A stretch of 64,000 nucleotides of DNA from Paraescarpia echinospica (taxonomy: Eukaryota; Annelida; Polychaeta; Sabellida; Siboglinidae): positions 3,433,334 to 3,497,333 of the forward strand of contig CM034543.1 of NCBI GenBank assembly GCA_020002185.1, written 5' to 3'. Below the pieces are notes generated by a model. The model was given only the letters and a program-made list of their open reading frames with translations. It was not told the DNA's origin and did not search any database. A program made the translations under genes and the position numbers. Shown in pieces: positions 22,545 to 35,231 of this stretch (within the stretch, counting starts at the first letter, position 1; each line of letters opens with the position of its first letter).

Positions 22545-23505
22545 AGCGATCTGTGTCAGTGTGTGTCAACAGTCTGTGTCAGAGTGTGTCAACAGTCTGT
22601 GTCAGTGTGTGTTGATGACAGTCTGTGTCAGTGTTGTTGACAGTCTGTGTCACTGTGTGTCAACAGTCTGTGTGTTGATAGTCTAGTCTATGTCAGTGTG
22701 TTGACAGTCAGTGTCAGTGAGTTGACAGTCTGTGTCAGTGTAGTGACATTCTGTGTCAGTGCGATGACAATCTGTGTCAGTGTGTGTTGACAATCTGTAT
22801 CAGTGTATGTTGATAACAGTCTGTGTCAGTGTTGTTGACAGTCTGTGTCACTGGGTGTCAACAGTCTGTGTGTTGACAGTCTAGTCTATGTCAGTGTGTT
22901 GACAGTCAGTGTCAGTGAGTTGACAGTCTGTGTCAGTGTGTGCTGGCAGTCTGTGTCACTGTGGTGACAGTCTGTGTCAGTGTGTATTGACAGTCTGTAT
23001 AACTGTGTGTTGATGACAGTCTGTGTCATTGTGTGTCAACAGTCTGTGTGTTGACAGTCTAGTCTATATCAGTGTGTTGACAGACAGTGTCAGGGAGTTG
23101 ACAGTCGATGTCAGTGGGTAGACTGTCTGTGTCAGTGTGTGACAATCTGTGTCAGTGTGTGCTGACAGTCTGTGTCAGTATGCTGACAGTTTGTGTCAGT
23201 GTGTTGACAGTCTATGTCAGTGTGTATTGACAGCCTATGTCAGTGTGTTGACAGTCACTGTCAGTGTGTTGACAGTCTTTGTCAGTGTATGACAGTCTTT
23301 GTCAGTGTGTTGACAGTCTGTGTCAGTGTGTTACAGTCTATATCAGTGTGCGACAGTCTGTGTCAGTGTGTGACAGTATGTGTCCGTGTGTTGACAGTCT
23401 GTGTCAGTGTGTGACAGTCTATATTAGTGTGCGACAGGCTGTGTCAGTGTGTGACAGTCTATATCAATCAGGGTGCGACAGTCTGTGTCAGTGTGTGACA
23501 GTCTG
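22545..23505. repeat. Intron 4 minisatellite (CAGTCTGTGTCAGTGTGTTGA family)
   Basis: Irregular tandem units of about 20-30 bases fill nearly all of the 1-kb intron between exons 4 and 5. Blocks of higher-order repetition of about 240 bases are visible (for example 22600-22740 against 22795-22935). Units contain TGACAG before TCTGTG, resembling an acceptor, and run to within 20 bases of the exon 5 acceptor. Confidence 0.9.
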
Positions 23506-23522
23506 TATGGTGTTTGTTGCAG

Positions 23523-23624
23523 GACATGAGGAATCTTCGTTTTGCCCACAGACAGGAGCAACATTCCCGCAGACAAGTCTTTGAGAAACTCAACCAGTTC
23601 GCCTTCCCTGTCACCAACAAACTC
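23523..23624 (+). CDS. MTMR2: MTMR2 exon 5 (residues 165-198)
   Basis: Acceptor TGTTTGTTGCAG; encodes DMRNLRFAHRQEQHSRRQVF and NQFAFPVTNKL, the linker between PH-GRAM and the phosphatase domain. Donor GTGAGA, phase 0. Confidence 0.94.
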
Positions 23625-23793
23625 GTGAGACATCTTATATTGTCACAGTAACACTTAACTCGTAACCCCTTGTCATTTTATGAAATGAGTCCCTGCAGCT
23701 CATGCACAAAATGTAGGTGCATCTTGTTTTTTGCATTTATCTTTTTTGTACTTCACTTGCTGACAATGCGAGTTGTGATCATCTTGGTTCTAA

Positions 23794-23964
23794 ATGGTTC
23801 TAAATATACTAATTGAATTCCACACAACACAAGATGGTTCTAAATATACTAATTGAATTCAACACAAGATGGTTCTAAATGTACTAATTGAATTCCACAC
23901 AAGATGGTTCTAAATGTACTAATTGAATTCCATACAAGATGGTTCTAAATGTACTAACTGAATT
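23794..23964. repeat. About 36-bp tandem repeat in intron 5
   Basis: Five copies of a unit with GATGGTTCTAAATGTACTAA and TTGAATTCCACACAA. It lies 170 bases after exon 5 and does not resemble a splice junction. The rest of the 1.3 kb intron is unremarkable. Confidence 0.85.
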
Positions 23965-24916
23965 TTAAATTAAACATGTGAAACCGATCTGGGTGTGTTT
24001 GCCTAAAATGCTACATATATCTACAAACTCTTTATCAGACATCAGTTGATTTTTTCAAACAGTGCTCATTCAAAAACTTCCAATACAAAGCCAAATGACA
24101 AATACCCACAATGCACAGCAGATGCACTAAAGAATCCTGTGACACAAATTACCTAAGTATCCAGACAATGACGCCACCTCCATGTGTTATCAAGGCTAAA
24201 GTTGGGGAAGGGGCGTCCAGGCATTTTAGGCAGTTGGGATACAAAGGGTTAATGTGTGATTTTTATTCAGATCAGATTTCTAATTAAATTTGTCAAATTT
24301 TAAGAGGAAAAACTACATACACATGTTTATTTGCAATTATATTACAATACCGTATGTAGTGATTTACCAGTAGATATCAATGTGGCCTTGTAAATGACAG
24401 CATGACTCACAAATGTGCTCATACACTTTATTGTAATGCTTTTATTGATGTCTTGACATTGTTGCCACTTACTGAATACTTATTTGTATTAACCCTGAAT
24501 CCCTGATAGTTTCTTGCTTTTCTTGATCTATAAATGCAGAGGTGCCAAGTTTATCGCTTTGGCGATGTAACTCGCACTTTTTCTTCATTTTGTTATAATC
24601 TCACATTCTGCTGGTTTAGTTTAAGAAATTTGCCACAAGACTGATATTTCACACTTCAAAAAAATAATTACTCATTTAAATCCAAATGTCATTACCTCAT
24701 GGCAGATTTACCACATTTTGTGCAATATTACTTGGAACCTCTGTGAGTGGTTTTGGCATATCACTCTCATAGTCATCATGTCATCAGTTTTATAAGTACA
24801 TTATCAACAGTACTTTATAATATTATGATAGACATCAACAATAAATCAAATTGTTACAGCTTCCTGTGTCTGACGTAGACATTGCTTGCCCTGAGACTGT
24901 CTTTGTTATCTTTCAG

Positions 24917-25003
24917 CCTCTCTTTGCCTATGAGTTCAAGGAACGTTACTCGGGACCCAGCGGCTGGAATGTGTATGACGCGGTGTCAGAGCTACGACGC
25001 CAG
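24917..25003 (+). CDS. MTMR2: MTMR2 exon 6 (residues 199-227)
   Basis: Acceptor TTATCTTTCAG; encodes PLFAYEFKERYSGPSGWNVY and AVSELRRQ, the start of the phosphatase region. Donor GTATGT, phase 0. Confidence 0.95.
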
Positions 25004-25145
25004 GTATGTCACCAGTGTGTCACAACAGTGTCACAATTATGTCACCACAGTGTCACCAGTGTGTCACAATTATGTCGTTATAGTGTCATCAGTCTCACCA
25101 CTGTGTCACCATTATGTCACCATTGTGTCACCATTGTGTCACCGA
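25004..25145. repeat. Short GTGTCACC array starting at exon 6 donor
   Basis: About nine irregular units of 14-16 bases, GTGTCACCATTATGTCACCA-like, begin at the donor itself (CCAG/GTATGTCACC against CCAGTGTGTCACAA). Confidence 0.8.
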
Positions 25146-25482
25146 GTCAGTTATTCTTTTTGATACACTTGACAGCAACGTTCTTCCATACAAACTCCAA
25201 CAAGTAGACAAACCCACTGAAAACCATTGCTTTAATTTTCACTCTTACTTTATTTAGTTATGTCACTTGTCATATTACATGATTCCTCCTTTGTTTACCC
25301 AAAACACTGACTGATAGTAATATATTAAGAAACAAATTGAATTTTTTAATACTTCATTATATTACAGACTAGTGCTTACTCGTGATTTCATCTTGGATTC
25401 TTGCAGCTTATTATGCTTACTTTGTGCTGTGATACTGAAATGACTGGATCCTGTTGGTCCCTACTCTATGTTGTTTGTGCAG

Positions 25483-25557
25483 GGCGTCCCCACTGACAGC
25501 TGGAGGATCTCACGCGTCAACGAGAACTATGAATTAAGTGACACATACCCGGCCATT
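25483..25557 (+). CDS. MTMR2: MTMR2 exon 7 (residues 228-252)
   Basis: Acceptor TTGTTTGTGCAG; encodes [20 protein letters not shown] then TYPAI, matching the conserved WRI-x-x-x-N-x-x-Y-x-x-x-x-(T/S)YP block. Donor GTGAGT, phase 0. Confidence 0.96.
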
Positions 25558-26107
25558 GTGAGTCTTATTTCTTGCTTGAAGCTGTCTACTCAGTTTAGCC
25601 CATCACGAATTTGATTCTTTGATGTCCAGATATGTAATGTGTGTGTGTCAGGCATAGGGCAATTAACATGAGTAATTAATTAACTAAATTACAATTAACT
25701 AAGACATTTTCCAATTAAATAAACCTCGTACATTTATCAGGTAAATTAAATTAACCTCCAACATTTTTTAATTTAATTAGCAATTAACTGGATTAACAAT
25801 TAACTTTAATTAGATTAACAATTAAATTTGGTGTTTAAAAAATTCTTGATTAGCTTCATACATGTAGATTAATTTGTATTTGTTTAAGTTTAAGCACATG
25901 ATGGAAGTCATTTATAATATAAAACACATTTGGCAGCAGTCTGCTAAAGATGAATTACCTTTACACATATTGATGTGGTATCACCCATGTACGTGAGTAC
26001 CCCTATGTATGTACAGAGATACAGTTAAGACATTTGTCTGCTTGAATGTTTACTTTAAATAGAGTTGTTCAGAAGCCATGGTTAGCCATCAGTAACATAT
26101 TAATCTC

Positions 26108-26538
26108 TGTGCTTTTAACATGTTACTCTGTGTTAACAGTTCTCTATGCTTTTAACATGTTACTCTGTGTTACAGTTCTCTATGCTATTAACATGTTACT
26201 CTGTGTTACAGTTCTCTATGCTTTTAACATGTTACTCTGTGTTACAGTTCTCTATGCTTTTAAGAAGTTACTATGTGTTACATTTCTCTATGCTTTTAAC
26301 ATGTTACTCTGTGTTACAGTTCTCTATGCTTTTAATAAGTTACTATGTGTTACAGTTCTCTATGCTATTAACATGTTACTCTGTGTTACAGTTCTCTATG
26401 CTTTTAACAAGTTACTATGTGTTACAGTTCTCTATGCTTTTAACAAGTTACTATGTGTTACAGTTCTCTATGCTTTTATTATGTTACTCTGTGTTACAGT
26501 TCTCTGTGCTTTTAACGTGTTACTCATGTGTGTTACAG
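26108..26538 (+). repeat. 36-bp minisatellite built from exon 8 acceptor junction
   Basis: About 12 copies of a 36-bp unit that includes TCTGTGTTACAGTTCTCTAT followed by GCTTTTAACATGTTAC. The true acceptor and exon start read GTGTGTTACAG/TTCTCTGTGCC, so each copy carries an AG acceptor and the first codons of exon 8. The array is open in the exon frame (12 codons per unit, one unit with an extra codon). This gives a continuous frame from about 26146 through exon 8. Confidence 0.95.
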
Positions 26539-26613
26539 TTCTCTGTGCCAGCGACTGCCACAGATGACGACTTGAGATATGTGGCTTCGTTCCGTAGTCG
26601 CTCTCGCATACCG
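26539..26613 (+). CDS. MTMR2: MTMR2 exon 8 (residues 253-277)
   Basis: Acceptor TGTGTTACAG; encodes FSVPATATDDDLRYVASFRS then RSRIP. This is the LxVPxxxxDxxLxxVASFRSRxRxP block of myotubularins. Donor GTGAGT, phase 0. Confidence 0.96.
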
Positions 26614-26674
26614 GTGAGTGTCTGCCATGAGTCAGAATTGTGAGTCAGTGCTGTAAATCAGAGCACTGCGACTG

Positions 26675-26769
26675 TGAGGTCGTGGTCTGTGTAGATACTG
26701 TTATGGTCAGTGTAGGTGATGTCATGGTCTGTGTAGATACTGTCATGGTCTGTGTAGATACTGTTATGG
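26675..26769. repeat. 21-bp minisatellite, segment 1 (intron 8)
   Basis: Units TGTCATGGTCTGTGTAGATAC, about four to five copies, cut by the hAT insertion at 26778. Confidence 0.9.
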
Positions 26770-26777
26770 TCTGTGTG

Positions 26778-28097
26778 CAGAGCTGGGACGTAACGAAGTA
26801 CAAGTACTTCGTTACTGTACTTGAGTAGAAAAGTTTACTTTTCGTGAGTAACGAAGTACATTTTTTAAGGAGTACTTTTACTTGTAACGAAGTACAAATG
26901 TGTGTACTTTTCATAAATGTAACGAAGTATCCATAATTTAAAGTTAAAAAGTTGGAGCTCCAAAAATATTAGTAACGAACGATAATGCCTGAAGCCCGGA
27001 ACTGGTTTTCCCCAGCATATATCTATAAATAGATATCAGCCGGAGCAACAACTGGTAGTCTTTTCTGATTGGCCTATCATTGCCATTACCAGGCATGATC
27101 ACCAGGTGGCGTGAATATAGCCAAGATTATATGATGTCATTCACGTTCAAAGATTTATTATGGAAGGATCAGCTGAAAATGATCATTTGCAGCATCCATT
27201 GCCATACTTATCCAGTATGTTTGAGATTAAGTCAGTTCACGGGGCTACTGTTAAGTTGATCTGTCTGTTGTGTGCGCCGATATGCCAGATCTGTTGATCA
27301 CCTTCGAACCTTCCTTACACACGTGGTCGGTAAATTATTAGTGTTAGACTTACGCAGGTAAAAGGTATTCTTGCCTCAATTTTGCTGTGCAAATATATTA
27401 CACCATAACATGTCGTTATTTGTACAAAAGGTGCAAGTGCATTTAATATGAACAAGATATGTTCTTAGATTTAGGTTCGAGCTATTAGTGACCTGAATAA
27501 CGTCCCGAATTGCATTAGTGATAAACGCATGTCGAAATTCACACATTATCGCCCCAAAACATTCCCTTAGCTGTGACAATTTAAACTGCTAATGGTTACT
27601 CAGATTTATCTTAATAATAAAATAAGTATTGTTAGGGCCTATAAATGTTGTTTATATGTATTCTTGGTTCATATTTTCAATATTTGTCTCACATATTGAA
27701 CCTCAGGCCTGGTCGTAGACAATATTTAATGTTCACTGTACACACTACTGAATAGGGTATTACCATTATTTTATTTCTTTTGTCACTGTCTTGCATAGTA
27801 TGTATAGTTTGTTTGAGGAGCCAGCCTGTCTCTGTATCCTGCTGAGGATCCTGTCCTGTTCAATGAAGTGTTTGTTTTGTACACTACGGAATTTACTTGT
27901 TTGTTTGCAGTGGGTGACCATGTCAACAGTTTTTTAGAAAAGTACTTTTGCATTTACTTCAAGTACATTTGTTTACTTTTTACTTGTACTTCAAGTACAT
28001 TTTTCAAAAAGTACTTTTACTTTTACTTGAGTAGCTTTTTCCAAAGTTACTTGTACTTTTACTCAAGTACAAAATAAATGTACTTGTTACAGCTCTG
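26778..28097. mobile_element. Non-autonomous hAT element, Tol2-like ends, 1320 bp
   Basis: Starts CAGAGCTGGGACGTAACGAA and ends TGTTACAGCTCTG, flanked by TCTGTGTG on both sides (26770-26777 and 28098-28105), a perfect 8-bp duplication. Both ends are filled with GTACTTNAGTA-type motifs, as in Tol2-group hAT elements. No transposase frame; the internal 27000-27900 shows nothing recognisable. The duplication lies inside a repetitive array that itself contains TCTGTGTG, which slightly weakens it as proof, but both termini are convincing. Confidence 0.9.
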
Positions 28098-28605
28098 TCT
28101 GTGTGGGTGATGTCATGGTTTGTGTAAGTGCTGACGTGGTCTGTTTAGGTGATGTCATGGTCTGTGTAGATACTGTCATGGTCTGTGTAGATACTGTTAT
28201 GGTCTGTGTGGGTGATGTCATGGTTTGTGTAAGTGCTGTCGTGGTCTGTTTAGGTACTGTCATGGTCTGTGTAAGTGCTGTCGTGGTCTGTTTAGGTACT
28301 GTCATGGTCTGTGTCGATACTGTCATGGTCTGTGTAGATACTGTCATGGTCTGTGTAGATACTGTCATGGTCTGTGTAGATACTGTCATGGTCTGTGTAA
28401 GTACTGTCATGGTCTGTGCAGATACAGTCATGGTCTGTGTATATACTGTCATGGTCAGTGTAGGTGATGTCATGGTCTGTGTGGGTGATGTCATGGTCTG
28501 TGTAAGTGCTGTCGTGGTCTGTGTATGTACTGTCATGGTCTGTGTAAGTGCTGTCATGGTCTGTGTAGATACTGTCATGGTCTGTGTAGATACTGTCATG
28601 GTCTA
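28098..28605. repeat. 21-bp minisatellite, segment 2 (intron 8)
   Basis: About 24 units of TGTCATGGTCTGTGTAGATAC with variants GTGGGTGA, GTAAGTGC and GTAGGTGA at the 3' half. It is open in several frames on both strands; not coding. Confidence 0.95.
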
Positions 28606-29457
28606 CAGGGTGCAAGTAGTCCGTTGGACTGGCTGACTCAGAGAAACAACTAGTCCTAATATTGTTTTACTAGCTCTTAAAAATAAATGTGTCAGGTACC
28701 ACCATACTGTACATATATATATATATATATATGACAGTTATGGCACATAATAAAACTAAAAGTGACTTTATTTCATAAAGAAAACACGCTGTTTCTCATT
28801 TCAGTTAAATGTTCAACTAAATATGTCATTAATACACACAAATACATGTGATTTCATAGATCCAGTTGCAGTCATCAGAAGAAATGACTTTAGTTTAATC
28901 AGGGGCAGCAAACGGCAGTGGTGGAACGGGCGGTGCCAGCAGAATTTGAAGCCTGACGCCGATAGCGACGAAGGACCAACATTGTCGAACTAAGTTGCAG
29001 CATTTGGCCTATACTTTTCATTAGCGTTTCCGTTCCTGAAGCCAACTGAACAATCAATAGCATTGCTGGCGTTTGGTAACTTGCTAAAATAATCACCTGA
29101 TGCGGGAATAATGCATCTATGATGGGATAGCACGTAACTATGTCTGTAACCCACGCAGGTATGTTTGTCCATGTCGCTCATCACTCATGGTCGCTAGGCG
29201 GCACTACCTATCCTAACCAGATGTAAACAGTTGCCATTTATATTCTCCATGTTCAGCAAGTTTCCTATTCGACAGTCGTATGGAATATTTAGCTGTGTGT
29301 GATAATTCCGTCGCAACACCCAGCTATCATGTACACAGCGTAAATTAATTCACATAATCACAGCTAGTCTGATGGGACTGCTCCTCTAAACATGGACTAG
29401 TCCGGTCACTGAAACTACTTGTCCAGGACGACCGGAGTGGCCTTATTTCGCAGCCTG
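28606..29457. mobile_element. Probable hAT-like insertion splitting the 21-bp array
   Basis: An 852-bp non-repetitive block interrupts the array. Left end CAGGGTGCAA and complement of the right end CAGGCTGCGA match at 8 of 10. An ACTAGTCC motif lies about 43-56 bases inside both ends. Only GGTCT is duplicated at the flanks, so the exact ends or the duplication have decayed. Confidence 0.6.
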
Positions 29458-29810
29458 GGTCTGTGTAGATACTGTCATGGTCTGTGTAGGTGCTATGGTG
29501 GTCTGTGGAGATACTGTCTTGGTCTGTGTAAGTACTGTCATGGTCTGTGTAGATTCTGTCATGGTATGTGTAGGTGTTGTCGTGGTCTGTGTAGGTGCTG
29601 TCATGGTCTGTGTAGATACTGTCATGGTCTGTGTAGATACTGTCATGGTATGTGTAGGTGTTGTCATGGTCTGTGTAGGTGCTGTCATGGTCTGTGTAGA
29701 TACTGTCATGGTCTGTTTAAATACTGTCATGGTATGTGTAGGTGTTGTCATGGTCTGTGTAGGTGCTGTCATGGTCTGTGTAGATACTGTCATGGTATGT
29801 GTAGATGCTG
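29458..29810. repeat. 21-bp minisatellite, segment 3 (intron 8)
   Basis: About 17 units; several read GTGTAGGTGCTGTCATGG, which is the exon 9 acceptor and first four codons (GTAG/GTGCTGTCGTGG). Confidence 0.95.
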
Positions 29811-30265
29811 CAGAGTTTTTGTTAAGAGGCGGAACCCGGGTAATTTACCTGGTTTTGGCGATCTATGTACCCAGCTATCGAGAACAGAGAATGGAAGCTT
29901 TTTAATATCACTGCTTTCGAGTGCCTTTGCGTTACAGATTTTGCTGTACATCGTCTATAAGTTCCAGAAACAGTTCCGCGTATCAATGATGATTACGACA
30001 TATTGCAACAAAACAGCACGGTCAATGACTGTCATTTGTGCGTTAATGAATGACACAGTTCGTGTCCCAGCTTTCTGGTTTGTGTCGTTCCTCTGAATTG
30101 ACTTCCCACAATTCTTAGCATTATTTGTTATTCCCAATAGAGTATTTCATAGACAGGTGCCCCTGGCAAACCGTTCAGCAACTATGTAGATGTAGCGACA
30201 TTATTTCACAAATTAAAACAGTCTAAGACTAAGCTAAGAAGCAGAAATGTTAGAAATCATGGAAT
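29811..30265. other. Unassigned block between array segments
   Basis: 455 bases of unique-looking DNA starting CAGAGTTTTTGTTAAG interrupt the 21-bp array. It is probably a third insertion, but I cannot see matching ends or a target duplication. Confidence 0.4.
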
Positions 30266-30325
30266 ATAGCCAGTATGGTCTGTAGGTGTTGTCATGATCT
30301 GTATAGACACTCTCATGGTCCGTAG
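30266..30325. repeat. 21-bp minisatellite, segment 4, ending at exon 9 acceptor
   Basis: Three diverged units run directly into exon 9; the last, ATGGTCCGTAG/GTGCTGTCGTGG, is the functional acceptor. Confidence 0.8.
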
Positions 30326-30514
30326 GTGCTGTCGTGGATCCACCCTGAGAGTCTGGCCACCATCACGCGGTCGAGTCAGCCTCTGGTGGGTGTGGCTGGA
30401 AAGAGGAGCAAGGACGATGAACGCTACATACAGATGATCATGGACGCCAACGCCCAGTCCCACAAACTCTACATCATGGATGCCCGGCCGAGTGTCAACG
30501 CTGTTGCCAACAAG
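30326..30514 (+). CDS. MTMR2: MTMR2 exon 9 (residues 278-340, phosphatase)
   Basis: Acceptor GGTCCGTAG (preceded by array units rather than a good pyrimidine tract); encodes [37 protein letters not shown] and [12 protein letters not shown], all conserved myotubularin blocks. Donor GTAGGT, phase 0. Confidence 0.97.
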
Positions 30515-30744
30515 GTAGGTTATTTTGAACCATTTCCTTGTGCTTTCTGTATACAAGCCCAGGCTTTGACCGGTAACATGACCTCCGCCTGGCATCCTGC
30601 TGACTGAAACATAGTCATCAAGAGAATGCTCATCAAACTTCGAGTTATATAAATGAGTGAGTGAGTGAGTGAGCAAGCGAGAGAAAGAGGGAGACAGAGA
30701 GTGACAGAGAGTCAGAGAGTCAGTGTGTATGTGTATGCGTGTGT

Positions 30745-31322
<578 letters not shown>

Positions 31323-31942
31323 TAAAAAGATTGCAAAGAAATTGTTAACAATGTTTTTAAGTAATAATTATACAATTATCAAACGGGAAAAGATGGCACA
31401 TCACAAAATTGCCAGTGTGTTCAAAAGCCTAGCTCTTTGGATAGTAAGATGCAATCTGTTAAGTAAGTAATCATCAAGGGGCCATTCAATATAATTTTCC
31501 TGGCATGGTTGTTGCGAATTGTGTACATTTTCATCTGATGAAATGTGTCGTAAACAAACACAAATAAAGCAGTCTGACATTGACTGTTATTATAATGATA
31601 CTTTTCATTAAAATGCTTTCACGCAATAATTTTTTGTTACCCACAAAACATGAGGAATGGAGTCCTCTGTATGGCAAATGAATGGATCTGTTTCTAAAAG
31701 TAAATCCTGTCCCAAGGTGACGCCACTATAATAATAATAATAATAATCTTTATTGATACATAATGTTAAGTATATCACAGATGTAGCAGTAACATGAAAC
31801 ATGTATACATTACGTATCAAATGGAACGAAGCAACACATTGCTTGTGTTCCTTATTCATGTCATATATGCAATGAAATCTATGATTCGTGTAAAAAAAAA
31901 TAAAAAAATAAAAACATCTTCATAATAAACTAACAATTTATT

Positions 31943-32160
31943 TAATAATGCATTATACGAGGACCGTAAGTCTGAATATCAGGTACATCTTAACATGACA
32001 TCATTATGCGAGTACCGTAACACTGAACATCAGGTACATCTTAACATGACAACATTACACGAGTACCGTAACACTGAACACCAGGTACATCTTAACACTA
32101 CAACATTATACGAGTACCTAACACTGAACACAGGGTACATCTTAACATGACAAAATTACA
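31943..32160 (-). repeat. Four about 57-bp tandem repeats in LINE 3' UTR
   Basis: Units contain CGAGTACCGTAACACTGAAC and CAGGTACATCTTAACATGAC (plus-strand spelling), with progressive divergence. They lie between the RT stop codon and the 3' tail. Confidence 0.85.
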
Positions 32161-32172
32161 TTAAAGCAGCAT

Positions 32173-35100
32173 TTAGCATATGTTTCCTAGAATTAGACGC
32201 TTGGTCCTTTGTTTGAACATATGAATAGATGTACAATATTGTAAATAGTTATTTGTAATAAATGTATTCCAGATTTTAGGACCAACATAAGCCAAAGACA
32301 GTTGTCTACAATTAGTCTTGCAGAATGGTATTTTATATGTTACTTCCTGTCTTGTATTATATTTATGTGTGGATATTTGCAGGACAAATACATCATGATA
32401 TATATCTGGCAACATACCCCTATTATGCTTGTACATTAGAATACAGCATAAATATTTATTTACGTCATAAATATTCATTATTTGATAAGATGTAAATAAA
32501 GGCTGCGTATGTTCAATAAATCCTACATGACTTATTACACGCAAAACTCGTTTTTGGAGTAAATGAATTTTAGCAAGGTATATATTCGGGGCCCTTCCCC
32601 AGACGACATTACAATAAGTAATATATGGGTATATAAACATGTAATACAGGTTTAACAATGATTTGTTATCTAATTTGTTTGTCACCTTTTTTATAATACC
32701 AATATTCTTAGAAATTTTATTTGATATATATTTAATGTGTGTGCTCCAATTCAATGTATTATTTATAAGCAAACCCAAAAACTTTATCTCATGTACAGTG
32801 TTAATTTGTATGCCGTCTATGCAAATGTTATTACACCTCTCTCTTATACTGATCGTATTACTAAAGGTCACTGTGTGAGTTTTCTGTATATTCAAAGAAA
32901 GTTTATTAATGTTAAGCCATAAAGATAGTTTTTTATTTCAGAGTTCAAAACATTTTCCATTTCATCTATATTGTTGCCTTGTATAAAGATGCTCGTGTCA
33001 TCAGCAAACATAATGGTAAACGTTGAGTCAGATAAAGTAGATAAATCATTTATATAGATAAGAAAGAGTAAAGGTCCCAGAATTGAACCCTGCGGAACAC
33101 CACATGTTATGTTTTTAAGGGAAGATTTTGTTCCATAAAATTTTACTCGTTGTTGTCTGTTACTTAAAAAGTTACGAATCCATTGGAGTATATTTCCTCT
33201 GATTCCATAATGTGTTAATTTTCTCAATAATATATTATGATTAACGGTATCAAAGGCTTTGGCTAAATCCAGAAATAACCCAATTACGTGCTCTTTGGTA
33301 TCAATTGCCTTACTAATTTTGTCAATTAGCAGTGAAATAGCCATATCAGTAGAATATCCTTTCCTAAATCCAAATTGGGAATTAGACAAGATGTTATGTT
33401 TCATTATGTAATTCATTAATCTATTGTACATTAATCTTTCAAAAACCTTTGAAAATACAGGCAAGACAGAAATAGGCCTGTAATTATTAATTAATGATGT
33501 ATCGCCATTTTAAAAAACAGGAACTATATCAGCTATTTTTAGTTGATCAGGAACATATCCTTGATCAAATGATAAATTTACAATGTAACTTAAAGGATCA
33601 AGTAGGTTGGAGAAGGCCTGTTTGACAATAATAGGTTTTATGCCATCCCATCCAGGACTAGAGTTTTTAAAATTCTTAATAATTCCCTTTATCTCATCTG
33701 GTGTGGTTGGCGACAAATACATTGAATTTGTATAGACTCCTTGGAGGTATTCATCAGGTCTCTCTGATATGACTGGTATTTTATCAGCCAGTTCTGGACC
33801 TATACTTGTAAAATATTCATTAAATGTATCAGCTATGCATTTTTTTTTTTGTTAATTTACCGTCAATTAGTAATTTGTCATTAGATAAAAATGCTTCCTT
33901 CCTTCCTATAATACTCTTTAAGACTATCCAGGTTTTTTTTAAATTACCCTTGTGCTGTTGAAGCTCATGTCGATAGTATTCTCTTTCTGCTACAGTAATA
34001 AGACAATTTATTTTATTTCTATATCTTTTATAATTAGTTTCATTGAAGACAGTCGGTTTTTTCAAGTAATACATATACAATTTGTTTTAGTTCTAATGGA
34101 GTGTCGGAGTCCCATAGTAATCCACGGTTTATGTTTTCTTTTCCTAATAGTTGTGTTAGCTAACGGAAATGAATTATTGTATGCAACTAATATCTCATTA
34201 ATGAATACAGAATAACATTCTTGTGGATCTCTGCATGCATAAACGTCATCCCAGCATATTTTATCTATACTCTCTTTGAATGTAGCAGTAGTCTGCGCAT
34301 TATATATTCTAGTCGCTATTGTCATTTCTACCTTTGTGCTATCAGTATGTTTAGTGAGCAAAAATATTGGTAGGTGGTCAGAAATATCTGTATATATTAT
34401 TCCATGCAATTGATAATTTGCACCAATTAAATCATTGCTGTATATATTATCGATGACAGTGGCAGTTGTTGCTGTTATTCTAGTAGGCTTGCTGATAAGG
34501 GGTATAAATGCCTGTTGGAACATTGCATCTATGTAATCTTGAGTTTCCGTGTGACTACCATAATTAAGTAGATTAATGTTAAAGTCACCCATTATGTAAC
34601 ACTGTTTATTATCAACATTGAGAGTTTGTATAATATTGATAACATGTTCTGTGAAAGCAGTAATGTTTGTATTAGGTGGTCGATAGACAACACCTACAGT
34701 TGTTTTGTTATTGCATGTCTTAGACCGAGTCTTGATTTCAATAAAAACGCATTCCAGATATTCAGTTATGACACTCATTTCTGGTAATTCAGTACACTCA
34801 AGGGACTTACGAACATATAAGGATACACCACCTCCCTTCTTGGAGGGCCTAGTCAAATGTATACTTTTGTACTCTGGCAATTCATACAGATCAAGATTGT
34901 CATTATGTAACCAAGTTTCGCTTAGACCGATGACCGAGAACCTGTTATCGATCAGTGACAAGAAATCACCCAATTTGCTAATGTTCTTTGGCAAGCTACG
35001 GATATTTAAATGCATAAGTGAAAACTCTTCATCAGAGATATTATTTCTTGTTATAACTTCATTTATATCATCCTCAAGATAATATTTAGTATTTACAAAG

Positions 35101-35231
35101 CTATCTGTTGTGAGTAAATTACAATCGGGATCTATATTCAGCATTGCAGCATTGCCAGTTTCATAATCTTGTACATCACCTAAGGTAGTATTACGTAATT
35201 GGCTCATAGCAATGAAATGCAGTATATACAT
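32173..35231 (-). pseudogene. LINE ORF2: endonuclease and reverse transcriptase, frameshifted
   Basis: The first 389 codons (34062-35231) hold an APE-type endonuclease: HLNIRSLPKN, GLSETWLHN, GVVYRPPN, MGDFNINLL, and the catalytic SDHLPIF. The RT follows in pieces: PGWDGI near 33650, then 33464-32892 with [35 protein letters not shown] and the active site FADDTSIF, and a C-terminal part to 32173. At least three frame breaks separate the pieces, so this copy is inactive as it stands. Confidence 0.9.

Noticed and set aside
28087..28636. Thr/Gln- or Val/Cys-rich frames of 170-177 codons in the 21-bp array
   Set aside because: Open only because 21 is divisible by three; the same holds at 29419-30096.
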